Below are positions 28,056 to 43,684 of a DNA stretch of 64,000 bases, piece after piece. Positions within the stretch are counted from its first letter, which is position 1; each line of letters opens with the position of its first letter. Source of the DNA: Apostichopus japonicus (taxonomy: Eukaryota > Echinodermata > Holothuroidea > Aspidochirotida > Stichopodidae); NCBI RefSeq assembly GCF_037975245.1, contig NC_092565.1:1620499-1684498 (forward strand). Reading direction: 5' to 3'. The notes beneath the pieces are model-generated. The model was given only the letters and a program-made list of their open reading frames with translations, was not told the origin of the DNA and ran no database searches. The position numbers and the translations under genes were made by a program.

Positions 28056-31000
28056 ATCAATCGAATGTGCCACACCCATCAATCTAATGTGCGACACCGA
28101 TCAATCGAATGTGCGACACCGATCAATCGAATGTGCCACACCGATCAATCGAATGTGCGGCACCGATCAATCGAATGTTCGGCAGAGATCAATCTAATGT
28201 GCGGCTTCGATCAATCGAATGTGCGACACCCATCAATCGAATGTGCGACACCGATCAATCGAATGTTCGACACCGATCAATCGAATGTTTGACACCGATC
28301 AATCGAATGTTCGGCACAGATCAATCTAATGTTCAATACCCATTAATCGAATGTGCGACACCCATCAATCTAATGTGCGACACCGAACAATCGAATGTTC
28401 GACACCGATCAATCGAATGTGCGACACGGATCACACGAATGTGCGACACCCATCAGTTGAATTTGAAACCGATCAATCGAATGTGCGACACCGATCAATC
28501 GAATATGCGACACCCATCAATCGAATATGCGACACCGATCAATGGAATGTTCGACACCGATCAATCGAATGTGTGGCACCGATCAATCGAATGTGAGACA
28601 CCGATCAATCGAATGTGCGGCAACGATCAATCGAATGTGCGGCACCGATCAATCGAATGTTCGACACAGATCAATCGAATGTTCGATACCCATTAATCGA
28701 ATGTTCGACACCGATCAATCGAATGTTTGACACCCATCAATCGAATGTGCGACACCGAGCAATCGAATGTTCGACACCGATCAATCGAATGTGCGACATG
28801 GATCACACGAATGTGCGACACCGATCAATCGAATGTGCGACACCGATCAATCGAATGTTCGACACCGATCAATCGAATGTGCGGCACCGATCAATCGAAT
28901 GTTCGACACCGATCAATCGAATGTTCGACACCGATCAATCGAATGTGTGACACGGATCACACGAATGTGCCACCCCGATCAATCGAATGTTCGACACAGA
29001 TCACAAGAATGTGCGACACCGATCAATCGAATGTGCGACACCCATCAATCGAATGTGCGACACCCATCAATCGAATGTGCGACACCGATCAATCCAATGG
29101 GCGACACCGATCAATCGAATGTACGGGACCCATCAATCGAATTTGCGACACACATCAATCTAATGTGCGACACCGATCAATCGAATGTTCGACACGGATC
29201 AATCGAATGTACGATACCCATTAATCGAATGTACATTACCCATCAATCAAATTTTCGACACCCATCATTCGAATGTGCGACAGCGATAATCGAATGTGCG
29301 ACACCGATCAATCGAATGTTCGGCACAGATCAATCAAATGTGCGGCTTCGATCAATCGAATGTGCGACACCGATCAATCCAATGGGCGACACCGATCAAT
29401 CGAATGTTCGATACCCATTAATCGAATGTGCGACACCCATCAATCTAATGTGCGACATCGAACAATCTAATGTTCGACACCAATCAATCGAATGTGCGAC
29501 ACGGATCACACGAATGTGCGACACCCATCAATTGAATTTGAAACCGATCAATCGAATATGCGACACCCATCAATCGAATATGCGACACCGATCAATGGAA
29601 TGTTCGACACCGATCAATCGAATGTGTGGCACCCATCAATCGAATGTGCGACACCGATCAATCGAATGTGCGGCACCCCTCAATCGAATGTTCGATACCC
29701 ATTAATCGAATGTTGGACACCGATCAATCGAATGTGCGGCACCCATCAATCGAATGTACGATACCCATCAATCTAATGTGCGACACCGATCAATCGAATG
29801 TGCGACACGGATCAATCGCATATGCGGCACCGATCGATCGAATGGCGACACCCATCAATCGATTGTGCGGCACCGATCAATCGAATGTGCGACACCGATC
29901 AATCGAATGTTCGACACCCATTAATCGAATGTTGAACACCGATCTATCAAATGTGCGGCATCGATAAATCGAATTTGCGGCACCGATAAATCGAATGTGC
30001 CACACCGATCAATCGAATGTGCGACACGGATGAATCGAATCTGCCACACCGATCAATCGAATGTTCGAAACCCATTAATCGAATGTGCGACACGGATCAA
30101 TCGAATGTGCCACACCGATCAATCGAATGTGCCACACCGATCAATCGAATGTGCGACACCCATCAATTGAATTTGAAACCGATCAATCGAATGTGCGACA
30201 CCGATCAATCGAATATGCGACACCGATCAATCGAATGTGCGACAACCATCAATCTAATGTGCGACACCGATCAATCGAATGTGCGACACAGATCAATCGA
30301 ATGTGCCACACCGATCAATCGAATGTGCGGCACCGATCAATCGAATGTTCGGCACAGATCAATCTAATGTGCGGCTTTGATCAATGGAATGTGCGACACC
30401 CAATAATCGAATGTGCGACACCGATCAATCGAATGTTCGACACCGATCAATCGAATGTTTGACACCGATCAATCGAATGTTCGGCACAGATCAATCTAAT
30501 GTTCGATACCCATTAATCGAATGTGCGACACCCATCAATCTAATGTGCGACACCGAACAATCGAATGTTCGACACCGATCAATCGAATGTGCGACACGGA
30601 TCACACGAATGTGCGACACCCATCAGTTGAATTTGAAACCGATCAATCGAATGTGCGACACCGATCAATCGAATATGCGACACCCATCAATCGAATATGC
30701 GACACCGATCAATGGAATGTTCGACACCGATCAATCGAATGTGTGGCACCGATCAATCGAATATGCGACACCCATCAATCGAATATGCGACACCGATCAA
30801 TGGAATGTTCGACACCGATCAATCGAATGTGCGGCACCGATCAATCGAATGTTCGACACAGATCAATGGAATGTTCGATACCCATTAATCGAATGTTCGA
30901 CACCGATCAATCGAATGTTTGACACCCATCAATCTAATGTGCGACACCGAGCAATCGAATGTTCGACACCGATCAATCGAATGTGCGACATGGATCACAC

Positions 31001-34000
31001 GAATGTGCGACACCGAGCAATCTAATGTGCGACACCCATCAATCGAATGTGCGACACGGATCAATCGAATGTGCGACACCGATCAATCGAATGTGCGACA
31101 CCGATCAATCGAATGTGCGACACCGATCAATCGAATATGCTACACCCATCAATCTAATGTGCGACACCGATCAATCGAATGTGCGACACCGATCAATCGA
31201 ATGTGCGGCACCGATCAATCGAATGTTCGACACCGAGCAATCGAATGTTCGACACCGATCAATCGAATGTGTGACACGGATCACACGAATGTGCCAACCC
31301 GATCAATCGAATGTTCGACACAGATCACAAGAATGTGCGACACCGATCAATCGAATGTGCGACACCCATCAATCGAATGTGCGACACCCATCAATCGAAT
31401 GTGCGACACCGATCAATCCAATGGGCGACACCGATCAATCGAATGTACGTGACCCATCAATCGAATTTGCGACACACATCAATCTAATGTGCGACACCGA
31501 TCAATCGAATGTTCGAAACGGTTCAATCGAATGTACGATACCCATTAATCGAATGTACATTACCCATCAATCAAATTTTCGACACCCATCATTCGAATGT
31601 GTGACACCGATAATCGAATGTGCGACACCGATCAATCGAATGTTCGGCACAGATCAATCTAATGTGCGGCTTCGATCAATCGAATGTGCGACACCCATCA
31701 ATCGAATGTGCGACACCGATCAATCGAATGTTCGACACCGATCAATCGAATGTTTGACACCGATCAATCGAATGTTCGGCACAGATCAATCTAATGTTCG
31801 ATACCCATTAATCGAATGTGCGACACCCATCAATCTAATGTGCGACATCGAACAATCTAATGTTCGACACCGATCAATCGAATGTGCGACACGGATCACA
31901 CGAATGTGCGACACCCATCAATTGAATTTGAAACCGATCAATCGAATATGCGACACCCATCAATCGAATATGCGACACCGATCAATGGAATGTTCGACAC
32001 CGATCAATCGAATGTGTGACACCCATCAATCGAATGTGCGACACCGATCAATCGAATGTTTGACACCGATCAATCGAATGTTCGGCACAGATCAATCTAA
32101 TGTGCGACACCCATCAATCGAATGTGCGACACCGATCAATCGAATGTTCGACACCCATTAATCGAATGTTGAACACCGATCTATCAAATGTGCGGCATCG
32201 ATAAATCGAATTTGCGGCACCGATAAATCAAATGTGCCACACCGATCAATCGAATGTGCCACACCGATCAATCGAATGTGCCACACCGATCAATCGAATG
32301 TGCGACACCCATCAATTGAATTTGAAACCGATCAATCGAATGTGCGACACCGATCAATCGAATATGCGACACCGATCAATCGAATGTGCGACACCCATCA
32401 ATCTAATGTGCGACACCGATCAATCGAATGTGCGACACCGATCAATCGAATGTGCCACACCGATCAATCGAATGTGCGGCACCGATCAATCGAATGTTCG
32501 GCACAGATCAATCTAATGTGCGGCTTCGATCAATCGAATGTGCGACAACCATCAATCGAATGTGCGACACCGATCAATCGAATGTTCGACACCGATCAAT
32601 CGAATGTTTGACACCGATCAATTGAATGTTCGGCACAGATCAATCTAATGTTCGATACCCATTAATCGAATGTGCGACACCCATCAATCTAATGTGCGAC
32701 ACCGAACAATCGAATGTTCGACACCGATCAATCGAATGTGCGACACGGATCACACGAATGTGCGACACCCATCAGTTGAATTTGAAACCGATCAATCGAA
32801 TGTGCGACACCGATCAATCGAATATGCGACACCCATCAATCGAATATGCGACACCGATCAATGGAATGTTCGACACCGATCAATCGAATGTGTGGCACCG
32901 ATCAATCGAATATGCGACACCCATCAATCGAATATGCGACACCGATCAATGGAATGTTCGACACCGATCAATCGAATGTGCGGCACCGATCAATCGAATG
33001 TTCGACACAGATCAATCGAATGTTCGATACCCATTAATCGAACGTTCGACACCGATCAATCGAATGTTTGACACCCATCAATCTAATGTGCGACACCGAG
33101 CAATCGAAAGTTCGACACCGATCAATCGAATGTGCGACATGGATCACACGAATGTGCGACACCGATCAATCTAATGTGCGACACCCATCAATCGAATGTG
33201 CGACACGGATCAATCGAATGTGCGACACCGATCAATCGAATATGCGACACCGATCAATCGAATGTGCGACACCCATCAATCGAATATGCGACACCGATCA
33301 ATGGAATGTTCGACACCGATCAATCGAATGTGCGGCACCGATCAATCGAATATGCGACACCGATCAATCGAATGTGCGGCACCCCTCAATCGAATGTTCG
33401 ATACCCATTAATCGAATGTTGGACACCGATCAATCGAATGTGCGGCACCCATCAATCGAATGTACGATACCCATCAATCTAATGTGCGACACCGATCAAT
33501 CGAATGTGCGACACGGATCAATCGCATATGCGGCACCGATCGATCGAATGGCGACACCCATCAATCGATTGTGCGGCACCGATCAATCGAATGTGCGACA
33601 CCGATCAATCGAATGTTCGACACCCATTAATCGAATGTTGAACACCGATCTATCAAATGTGCGGCATCGATAAATCGAATTTGCGGCACCGATAAATCGA
33701 ATGTGCCACACCGATCAATCGAATGTGCGACACGGATGAATCGAATGTGCCACACCGATCAATCTAATGTTCGAAACCCATTAATCGAATGTGCGACACG
33801 GATCAATCGAATGTGCCACACCGATCAATCGAATGTGCCACACCGATCAATCGAATGTGCGACACCCATCAATTGAATCTGAAACCGATCAATCGAATGT
33901 GCCACACCCATCAATCTTATGTGCGACACCGATCAATCGAATGTGCGACACCGATCAATCGAATGTGCCACACCGATCAATCGAATGTGCGGCACCGATC

Positions 34001-35642
34001 AATCGAATGTTCGGCACAGATCAATCTAATGTGCGGCTTCGATCAATCGAATGTGCGACACCCATCAATCGAATGTGCGACACCGATCAATCGAATGTTC
34101 GACACCGATCAATCGAATGTTTGACACCGATCAATCGAATGTTCGGCACAGATCAATCTAATGTTCAATACCCATTAATCGAATGTGCGACACCCATCAA
34201 TCTAATGTGCGACACCGAACAATCGAATGTTCGACACCGATCAATCGAATGTGCGACAAGGATCACACGAATGTGCGACACCCATCAGTTGAATTTGAAA
34301 CCGATCAATCGAATGTGCGACACCGATCAATCGAATATGCGACACCCATCAATCGAATATGCGACACCGATCAATGGAATGTTCGACACCGATCAATCGA
34401 ATGTGTGGCACCGATCAATCGAATGTGAGACACCGATCAATCGAATGTGCGGCAACGATCAATCGAATGTGCGGCACCGATCAATCGAATGTTCGACACA
34501 GATCAATCGAATGTTCGATACCCATTAATCGAATGTTCGACACCGATCAATCGAATGTTTGACACCCATCAATCGAATGTGCGACACCGAGCAATCGAAT
34601 GTTCGACACCGATCAATCGAATGTGCGACATGGATCACACGAATGTGCGACACCGATCAATCGAATGTGCGACACCGATCAATCGAATGTGCGACACGGA
34701 TCACACGAATGTGCGACACGGATCACACGAATGTGCCACCCCGATCAATCGAATGTGCGACACCGATCAATCGAATGTTCGACACCGATCAATCGAATGT
34801 GCGGCACCGATCAATCGAATGTTCGACACCGATCAATCGAATGTTCGACACCGATCAATCGAATGTGTGACACGGATCACACGAATGTGCCACCCCGATC
34901 AATCGAATGTTCGACACAGATCACAAGAATGTGCGACACCGATCAATCGAATGTGCGACACCCATCAATCGAATGTGCGACACCCATCAATCGAATGTGC
35001 GACACCGATCAATCCAATGGGCGACACCGATCAATCGAATGTACGGGACCCATCAATCGAATTTGCGACACACATCAATCTAATGTGCGACACCGATCAA
35101 TCGAATGTTCGACACGGATCAATCGAATGTACGATACCGATTAATCGAATGTACATTACCCATCAATCAAATTTTCGACACCCATCATTCGAATGTGCGA
35201 CAGCGAAAATCGAATGTGCGACACCGATCAATCGAATGTTCGGCACAGATCAATCTAATATGCGGCTTCGATCAATCGAATGTGCGACACCGATCAATCC
35301 AATGGGCGACACCGATCAATCGAATGTTCGATACCCATTAATCGAATGTGCGACACCCATCAATCTAATGTGCGACATCGAACAATCTAATGTTCGACAC
35401 CGATCAATCGAATGTGCGACACAGATCACACGAATGTGCGACACCCATCAGTTGAATTTGAAACCGATCAATCGAATATGCGACACCCATCAATCGAATA
35501 TGCGACACCCATCAATCGAATATGCGACACCGATCAATGGAATGTTCGACACCGATCAATCGAATGTGTGGCACCGATCAATCGAATGTGCGGCACCCCT
35601 CAATCGAATGTTCGATACCCATTAATCGAATGTGCGACACCC
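28056..35642 (+). repeat. Large tandem duplication E, copy 1 (346-mer)
   Basis: Bases 28056-35633 match 35643-43220 at a constant displacement of 7,587 bp. Copy length equals displacement, so the copies abut head to tail. I count ten 20-bp monomers and five 21-bp monomers (three altered ATAATCG or AAAATCG forms, two GAATGGCG forms). Thus 7,587 + 25 = 7,612 = 346 x 22. The private variants CTGCCACACC near 30050, GGCTTTGATC near 30373, GAACGTTCG near 33039, ATCTTATG near 33913 and ATACCGATTAATCG near 35134 all reappear in copy 2. Confidence 0.94.
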
Positions 35643-38600
35643 ATCAATCGAATGTGCCACACCCATCAATCTAATGTGCGACACCGATCAATCGAATGTG
35701 CGACACCGATCAATCGAATGTGCCACACCGATCAATCGAATGTGCGGCACCGATCAATCGAATGTTCGGCAGAGATCAATCTAATGTGCGGCTTCGATCA
35801 ATCGAATGTGCGACACCCATCAATCGAATGTGCGACACCGATCAATCGAATGTTCGACACCGATCAATCGAATGTTTGACACCGATCAATCGAATGTTCG
35901 GCACAGATCAATCTAATGTTCAATACCCATTAATCGAATGTGCGACACCCATCAATCTAATGTGCGACACCGAACAATCGAATGTTCGACACCGATCAAT
36001 CGAATGTGCGACACGGATCACACGAATGTGCGACACCCATCAGTTGAATTTGAAACCGATCAATCGAATGTGCGACACCGATCAATCGAATATGCGACAC
36101 CCATCAATCGAATATGCGACACCGATCAATGGAATGTTCGACACCGATCAATCGAATGTGTGGCACCGATCAATCGAATGTGAGACACCGATCAATCGAA
36201 TGTGCGGCAACGATCAATCGAATGTGCGGCACCGATCAATCGAATGTTCGACACAGATCAATCGAATGTTCGATACCCATTAATCGAATGTTCGACACCG
36301 ATCAATCGAATGTTTGACACCCATCAATCGAATGTGCGACACCGAGCAATCGAATGTTCGACACCGATCAATCGAATGTGCGACATGGATCACACGAATG
36401 TGCGACACCGATCAATCGAATGTGCGACACCGATCAATCGAATGTTCGACACCGATCAATCGAATGTGCGGCACCGATCAATCGAATGTTCGACACCGAT
36501 CAATCGAATGTTCGACACCGATCAATCGAATGTGTGACACGGATCACACGAATGTGCCACCCCGATCAATCGAATGTTCGACACAGATCACAAGAATGTG
36601 CGACACCGATCAATCGAATGTGCGACACCCATCAATCGAATGTGCGACACCCATCAATCGAATGTGCGACACCGATCAATCCAATGGGCGACACCGATCA
36701 ATCGAATGTACGGGACCCATCAATCGAATTTGCGACACACATCAATCTAATGTGCGACACCGATCAATCGAATGTTCGACACGGATCAATCGAATGTACG
36801 ATACCCATTAATCGAATGTACATTACCCATCAATCAAATTTTCGACACCCATCATTCGAATGTGCGACAGCGATAATCGAATGTGCGACACCGATCAATC
36901 GAATGTTCGGCACAGATCAATCAAATGTGCGGCTTCGATCAATCGAATGTGCGACACCGATCAATCCAATGGGCGACACCGATCAATCGAATGTTCGATA
37001 CCCATTAATCGAATGTGCGACACCCATCAATCTAATGTGCGACATCGAACAATCTAATGTTCGACACCAATCAATCGAATGTGCGACACGGATCACACGA
37101 ATGTGCGACACCCATCAATTGAATTTGAAACCGATCAATCGAATATGCGACACCCATCAATCGAATATGCGACACCGATCAATGGAATGTTCGACACCGA
37201 TCAATCGAATGTGTGGCACCCATCAATCGAATGTGCGACACCGATCAATCGAATGTGCGGCACCCCTCAATCGAATGTTCGATACCCATTAATCGAATGT
37301 TGGACACCGATCAATCGAATGTGCGGCACCCATCAATCGAATGTACGATACCCATCAATCTAATGTGCGACACCGATCAATCGAATGTGCGACACGGATC
37401 AATCGCATATGCGGCACCGATCGATCGAATGGCGACACCCATCAATCGATTGTGCGGCACCGATCAATCGAATGTGCGACACCGATCAATCGAATGTTCG
37501 ACACCCATTAATCGAATGTTGAACACCGATCTATCAAATGTGCGGCATCGATAAATCGAATTTGCGGCACCGATAAATCGAATGTGCCACACCGATCAAT
37601 CGAATGTGCGACACGGATGAATCGAATCTGCCACACCGATCAATCGAATGTTCGAAACCCATTAATCGAATGTGCGACACGGATCAATCGAATGTGCCAC
37701 ACCGATCAATCGAATGTGCCACACCGATCAATCGAATGTGCGACACCCATCAATTGAATTTGAAACCGATCAATCGAATGTGCGACACCGATCAATCGAA
37801 TATGCGACACCGATCAATCGAATGTGCGACAACCATCAATCTAATGTGCGACACCGATCAATCGAATGTGCGACACAGATCAATCGAATGTGCCACACCG
37901 ATCAATCGAATGTGCGGCACCGATCAATCGAATGTTCGGCACAGATCAATCTAATGTGCGGCTTTGATCAATGGAATGTGCGACACCCAATAATCGAATG
38001 TGCGACACCGATCAATCGAATGTTCGACACCGATCAATCGAATGTTTGACACCGATCAATCGAATGTTCGGCACAGATCAATCTAATGTTCGATACCCAT
38101 TAATCGAATGTGCGACACCCATCAATCTAATGTGCGACACCGAACAATCGAATGTTCGACACCGATCAATCGAATGTGCGACACGGATCACACGAATGTG
38201 CGACACCCATCAGTTGAATTTGAAACCGATCAATCGAATGTGCGACACCGATCAATCGAATATGCGACACCCATCAATCGAATATGCGACACCGATCAAT
38301 GGAATGTTCGACACCGATCAATCGAATGTGTGGCACCGATCAATCGAATATGCGACACCCATCAATCGAATATGCGACACCGATCAATGGAATGTTCGAC
38401 ACCGATCAATCGAATGTGCGGCACCGATCAATCGAATGTTCGACACAGATCAATGGAATGTTCGATACCCATTAATCGAATGTTCGACACCGATCAATCG
38501 AATGTTTGACACCCATCAATCTAATGTGCGACACCGAGCAATCGAATGTTCGACACCGATCAATCGAATGTGCGACATGGATCACACGAATGTGCGACAC

Positions 38601-41600
38601 CGAGCAATCTAATGTGCGACACCCATCAATCGAATGTGCGACACGGATCAATCGAATGTGCGACACCGATCAATCGAATGTGCGACACCGATCAATCGAA
38701 TGTGCGACACCGATCAATCGAATATGCTACACCCATCAATCTAATGTGCGACACCGATCAATCGAATGTGCGACACCGATCAATCGAATGTGCGGCACCG
38801 ATCAATCGAATGTTCGACACCGAGCAATCGAATGTTCGACACCGATCAATCGAATGTGTGACACGGATCACACGAATGTGCCAACCCGATCAATCGAATG
38901 TTCGACACAGATCACAAGAATGTGCGACACCGATCAATCGAATGTGCGACACCCATCAATCGAATGTGCGACACCCATCAATCGAATGTGCGACACCGAT
39001 CAATCCAATGGGCGACACCGATCAATCGAATGTACGTGACCCATCAATCGAATTTGCGACACACATCAATCTAATGTGCGACACCGATCAATCGAATGTT
39101 CGAAACGGTTCAATCGAATGTACGATACCCATTAATCGAATGTACATTACCCATCAATCAAATTTTCGACACCCATCATTCGAATGTGTGACACCGATAA
39201 TCGAATGTGCGACACCGATCAATCGAATGTTCGGCACAGATCAATCTAATGTGCGGCTTCGATCAATCGAATGTGCGACACCCATCAATCGAATGTGCGA
39301 CACCGATCAATCGAATGTTCGACACCGATCAATCGAATGTTTGACACCGATCAATCGAATGTTCGGCACAGATCAATCTAATGTTCGATACCCATTAATC
39401 GAATGTGCGACACCCATCAATCTAATGTGCGACATCGAACAATCTAATGTTCGACACCGATCAATCGAATGTGCGACACGGATCACACGAATGTGCGACA
39501 CCCATCAATTGAATTTGAAACCGATCAATCGAATATGCGACACCCATCAATCGAATATGCGACACCGATCAATGGAATGTTCGACACCGATCAATCGAAT
39601 GTGTGACACCCATCAATCGAATGTGCGACACCGATCAATCGAATGTTTGACACCGATCAATCGAATGTTCGGCACAGATCAATCTAATGTGCGACACCCA
39701 TCAATCGAATGTGCGACACCGATCAATCGAATGTTCGACACCCATTAATCGAATGTTGAACACCGATCTATCAAATGTGCGGCATCGATAAATCGAATTT
39801 GCGGCACCGATAAATCAAATGTGCCACACCGATCAATCGAATGTGCCACACCGATCAATCGAATGTGCCACACCGATCAATCGAATGTGCGACACCCATC
39901 AATTGAATTTGAAACCGATCAATCGAATGTGCGACACCGATCAATCGAATATGCGACACCGATCAATCGAATGTGCGACACCCATCAATCTAATGTGCGA
40001 CACCGATCAATCGAATGTGCGACACCGATCAATCGAATGTGCCACACCGATCAATCGAATGTGCGGCACCGATCAATCGAATGTTCGGCACAGATCAATC
40101 TAATGTGCGGCTTCGATCAATCGAATGTGCGACAACCATCAATCGAATGTGCGACACCGATCAATCGAATGTTCGACACCGATCAATCGAATGTTTGACA
40201 CCGATCAATTGAATGTTCGGCACAGATCAATCTAATGTTCGATACCCATTAATCGAATGTGCGACACCCATCAATCTAATGTGCGACACCGAACAATCGA
40301 ATGTTCGACACCGATCAATCGAATGTGCGACACGGATCACACGAATGTGCGACACCCATCAGTTGAATTTGAAACCGATCAATCGAATGTGCGACACCGA
40401 TCAATCGAATATGCGACACCCATCAATCGAATATGCGACACCGATCAATGGAATGTTCGACACCGATCAATCGAATGTGTGGCACCGATCAATCGAATAT
40501 GCGACACCCATCAATCGAATATGCGACACCGATCAATGGAATGTTCGACACCGATCAATCGAATGTGCGGCACCGATCAATCGAATGTTCGACACAGATC
40601 AATCGAATGTTCGATACCCATTAATCGAACGTTCGACACCGATCAATCGAATGTTTGACACCCATCAATCTAATGTGCGACACCGAGCAATCGAAAGTTC
40701 GACACCGATCAATCGAATGTGCGACATGGATCACACGAATGTGCGACACCGATCAATCTAATGTGCGACACCCATCAATCGAATGTGCGACACGGATCAA
40801 TCGAATGTGCGACACCGATCAATCGAATATGCGACACCGATCAATCGAATGTGCGACACCCATCAATCGAATATGCGACACCGATCAATGGAATGTTCGA
40901 CACCGATCAATCGAATGTGCGGCACCGATCAATCGAATATGCGACACCGATCAATCGAATGTGCGGCACCCCTCAATCGAATGTTCGATACCCATTAATC
41001 GAATGTTGGACACCGATCAATCGAATGTGCGGCACCCATCAATCGAATGTACGATACCCATCAATCTAATGTGCGACACCGATCAATCGAATGTGCGACA
41101 CGGATCAATCGCATATGCGGCACCGATCGATCGAATGGCGACACCCATCAATCGATTGTGCGGCACCGATCAATCGAATGTGCGACACCGATCAATCGAA
41201 TGTTCGACACCCATTAATCGAATGTTGAACACCGATCTATCAAATGTGCGGCATCGATAAATCGAATTTGCGGCACCGATAAATCGAATGTGCCACACCG
41301 ATCAATCGAATGTGCGACACGGATGAATCGAATGTGCCACACCGATCAATCTAATGTTCGAAACCCATTAATCGAATGTGCGACACGGATCAATCGAATG
41401 TGCCACACCGATCAATCGAATGTGCCACACCGATCAATCGAATGTGCGACACCCATCAATTGAATCTGAAACCGATCAATCGAATGTGCCACACCCATCA
41501 ATCTTATGTGCGACACCGATCAATCGAATGTGCGACACCGATCAATCGAATGTGCCACACCGATCAATCGAATGTGCGGCACCGATCAATCGAATGTTCG

Positions 41601-43220
41601 GCACAGATCAATCTAATGTGCGGCTTCGATCAATCGAATGTGCGACACCCATCAATCGAATGTGCGACACCGATCAATCGAATGTTCGACACCGATCAAT
41701 CGAATGTTTGACACCGATCAATCGAATGTTCGGCACAGATCAATCTAATGTTCAATACCCATTAATCGAATGTGCGACACCCATCAATCTAATGTGCGAC
41801 ACCGAACAATCGAATGTTCGACACCGATCAATCGAATGTGCGACAAGGATCACACGAATGTGCGACACCCATCAGTTGAATTTGAAACCGATCAATCGAA
41901 TGTGCGACACCGATCAATCGAATATGCGACACCCATCAATCGAATATGCGACACCGATCAATGGAATGTTCGACACCGATCAATCGAATGTGTGGCACCG
42001 ATCAATCGAATGTGAGACACCGATCAATCGAATGTGCGGCAACGATCAATCGAATGTGCGGCACCGATCAATCGAATGTTCGACACAGATCAATCGAATG
42101 TTCGATACCCATTAATCGAATGTTCGACACCGATCAATCGAATGTTTGACACCCATCAATCGAATGTGCGACACCGAGCAATCGAATGTTCGACACCGAT
42201 CAATCGAATGTGCGACATGGATCACACGAATGTGCGACACCGATCAATCGAATGTGCGACACCGATCAATCGAATGTGCGACACGGATCACACGAATGTG
42301 CGACACGGATCACACGAATGTGCCACCCCGATCAATCGAATGTGCGACACCGATCAATCGAATGTTCGACACCGATCAATCGAATGTGCGGCACCGATCA
42401 ATCGAATGTTCGACACCGATCAATCGAATGTTCGACACCGATCAATCGAATGTGTGACACGGATCACACGAATGTGCCACCCCGATCAATCGAATGTTCG
42501 ACACAGATCACAAGAATGTGCGACACCGATCAATCGAATGTGCGACACCCATCAATCGAATGTGCGACACCCATCAATCGAATGTGCGACACCGATCAAT
42601 CCAATGGGCGACACCGATCAATCGAATGTACGGGACCCATCAATCGAATTTGCGACACACATCAATCTAATGTGCGACACCGATCAATCGAATGTTCGAC
42701 ACGGATCAATCGAATGTACGATACCGATTAATCGAATGTACATTACCCATCAATCAAATTTTCGACACCCATCATTCGAATGTGCGACAGCGAAAATCGA
42801 ATGTGCGACACCGATCAATCGAATGTTCGGCACAGATCAATCTAATATGCGGCTTCGATCAATCGAATGTGCGACACCGATCAATCCAATGGGCGACACC
42901 GATCAATCGAATGTTCGATACCCATTAATCGAATGTGCGACACCCATCAATCTAATGTGCGACATCGAACAATCTAATGTTCGACACCGATCAATCGAAT
43001 GTGCGACACAGATCACACGAATGTGCGACACCCATCAGTTGAATTTGAAACCGATCAATCGAATATGCGACACCCATCAATCGAATATGCGACACCCATC
43101 AATCGAATATGCGACACCGATCAATGGAATGTTCGACACCGATCAATCGAATGTGTGGCACCGATCAATCGAATGTGCGGCACCCCTCAATCGAATGTTC
43201 GATACCCATTAATCGAATGT
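35643..43220 (+). repeat. Large tandem duplication E, copy 2
   Basis: This is the partner of 28056-35642. I compared rare variants at about eight places along the block and found none that differed, so the duplication is either very recent or an assembly duplication. It diverges from copy 1 at 43221, where TGTTGGAC replaces TGTGCGAC. No gene is present. Confidence 0.94.
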
Positions 43221-43684
43221 TGGACACCGATCAATCGAATGTGCGGCACCCATCAATCGAATGTACGATACCCATCAATCTAATGTGCGACACCGATCAA
43301 TCGAATGTGCGACACGGATCAATCGCATATGCGGCACCGATCGATCGAATGGCGACACCCATCAATCGATTGTGCGGCACCGATCAATCGAATGTGCGAC
43401 ACCGATCAATCGAATGTTCGACACCCATTAATCGAATGTTGAACACCGATCTATCAAATGTGCGGCATCGATAAATCGAATTTGCGGCACCGATAAATCG
43501 AATGTGCCACACCGATCAATCGAATGTGCGACACGGATGAATCGAATGTGCACCACCGATCAATCGAATGTTCGAAACCCATTAATCGAATGTGCGACAC
43601 GGATCAATCGAATGTGCCACACCGATCAATCGAATGTGCCACACCGATCAATCGAATGTGCGACACCCATCAATTGAATTTGAA
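42525..43684 (+). repeat. 1,160-bp (53-monomer) tandem duplication, copy 1
   Basis: This segment straddles the end of large copy E2 and recurs immediately downstream at 43685-44869. Two 20-bp and two 21-bp monomers inside account for the deficit: 1,160 + 6 = 1,166 = 53 x 22. The differences I saw are ACGGGACCC (near 42630) against ACGGGTCCC (near 43790), and ATACCGATT (near 42721) against ATACCCATT (near 43881). Confidence 0.9.

Noticed and set aside
28056-43220. Assembly artefact as the sole explanation for the near-identical 7.6-kb copies
   Set aside because: It cannot be excluded from sequence alone. However, the similar but clearly diverged pair at 5.9-21 kb and the graded ages of other duplications show that tandem duplication is a real process in this array. 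It is therefore kept as a caveat rather than the main reading.
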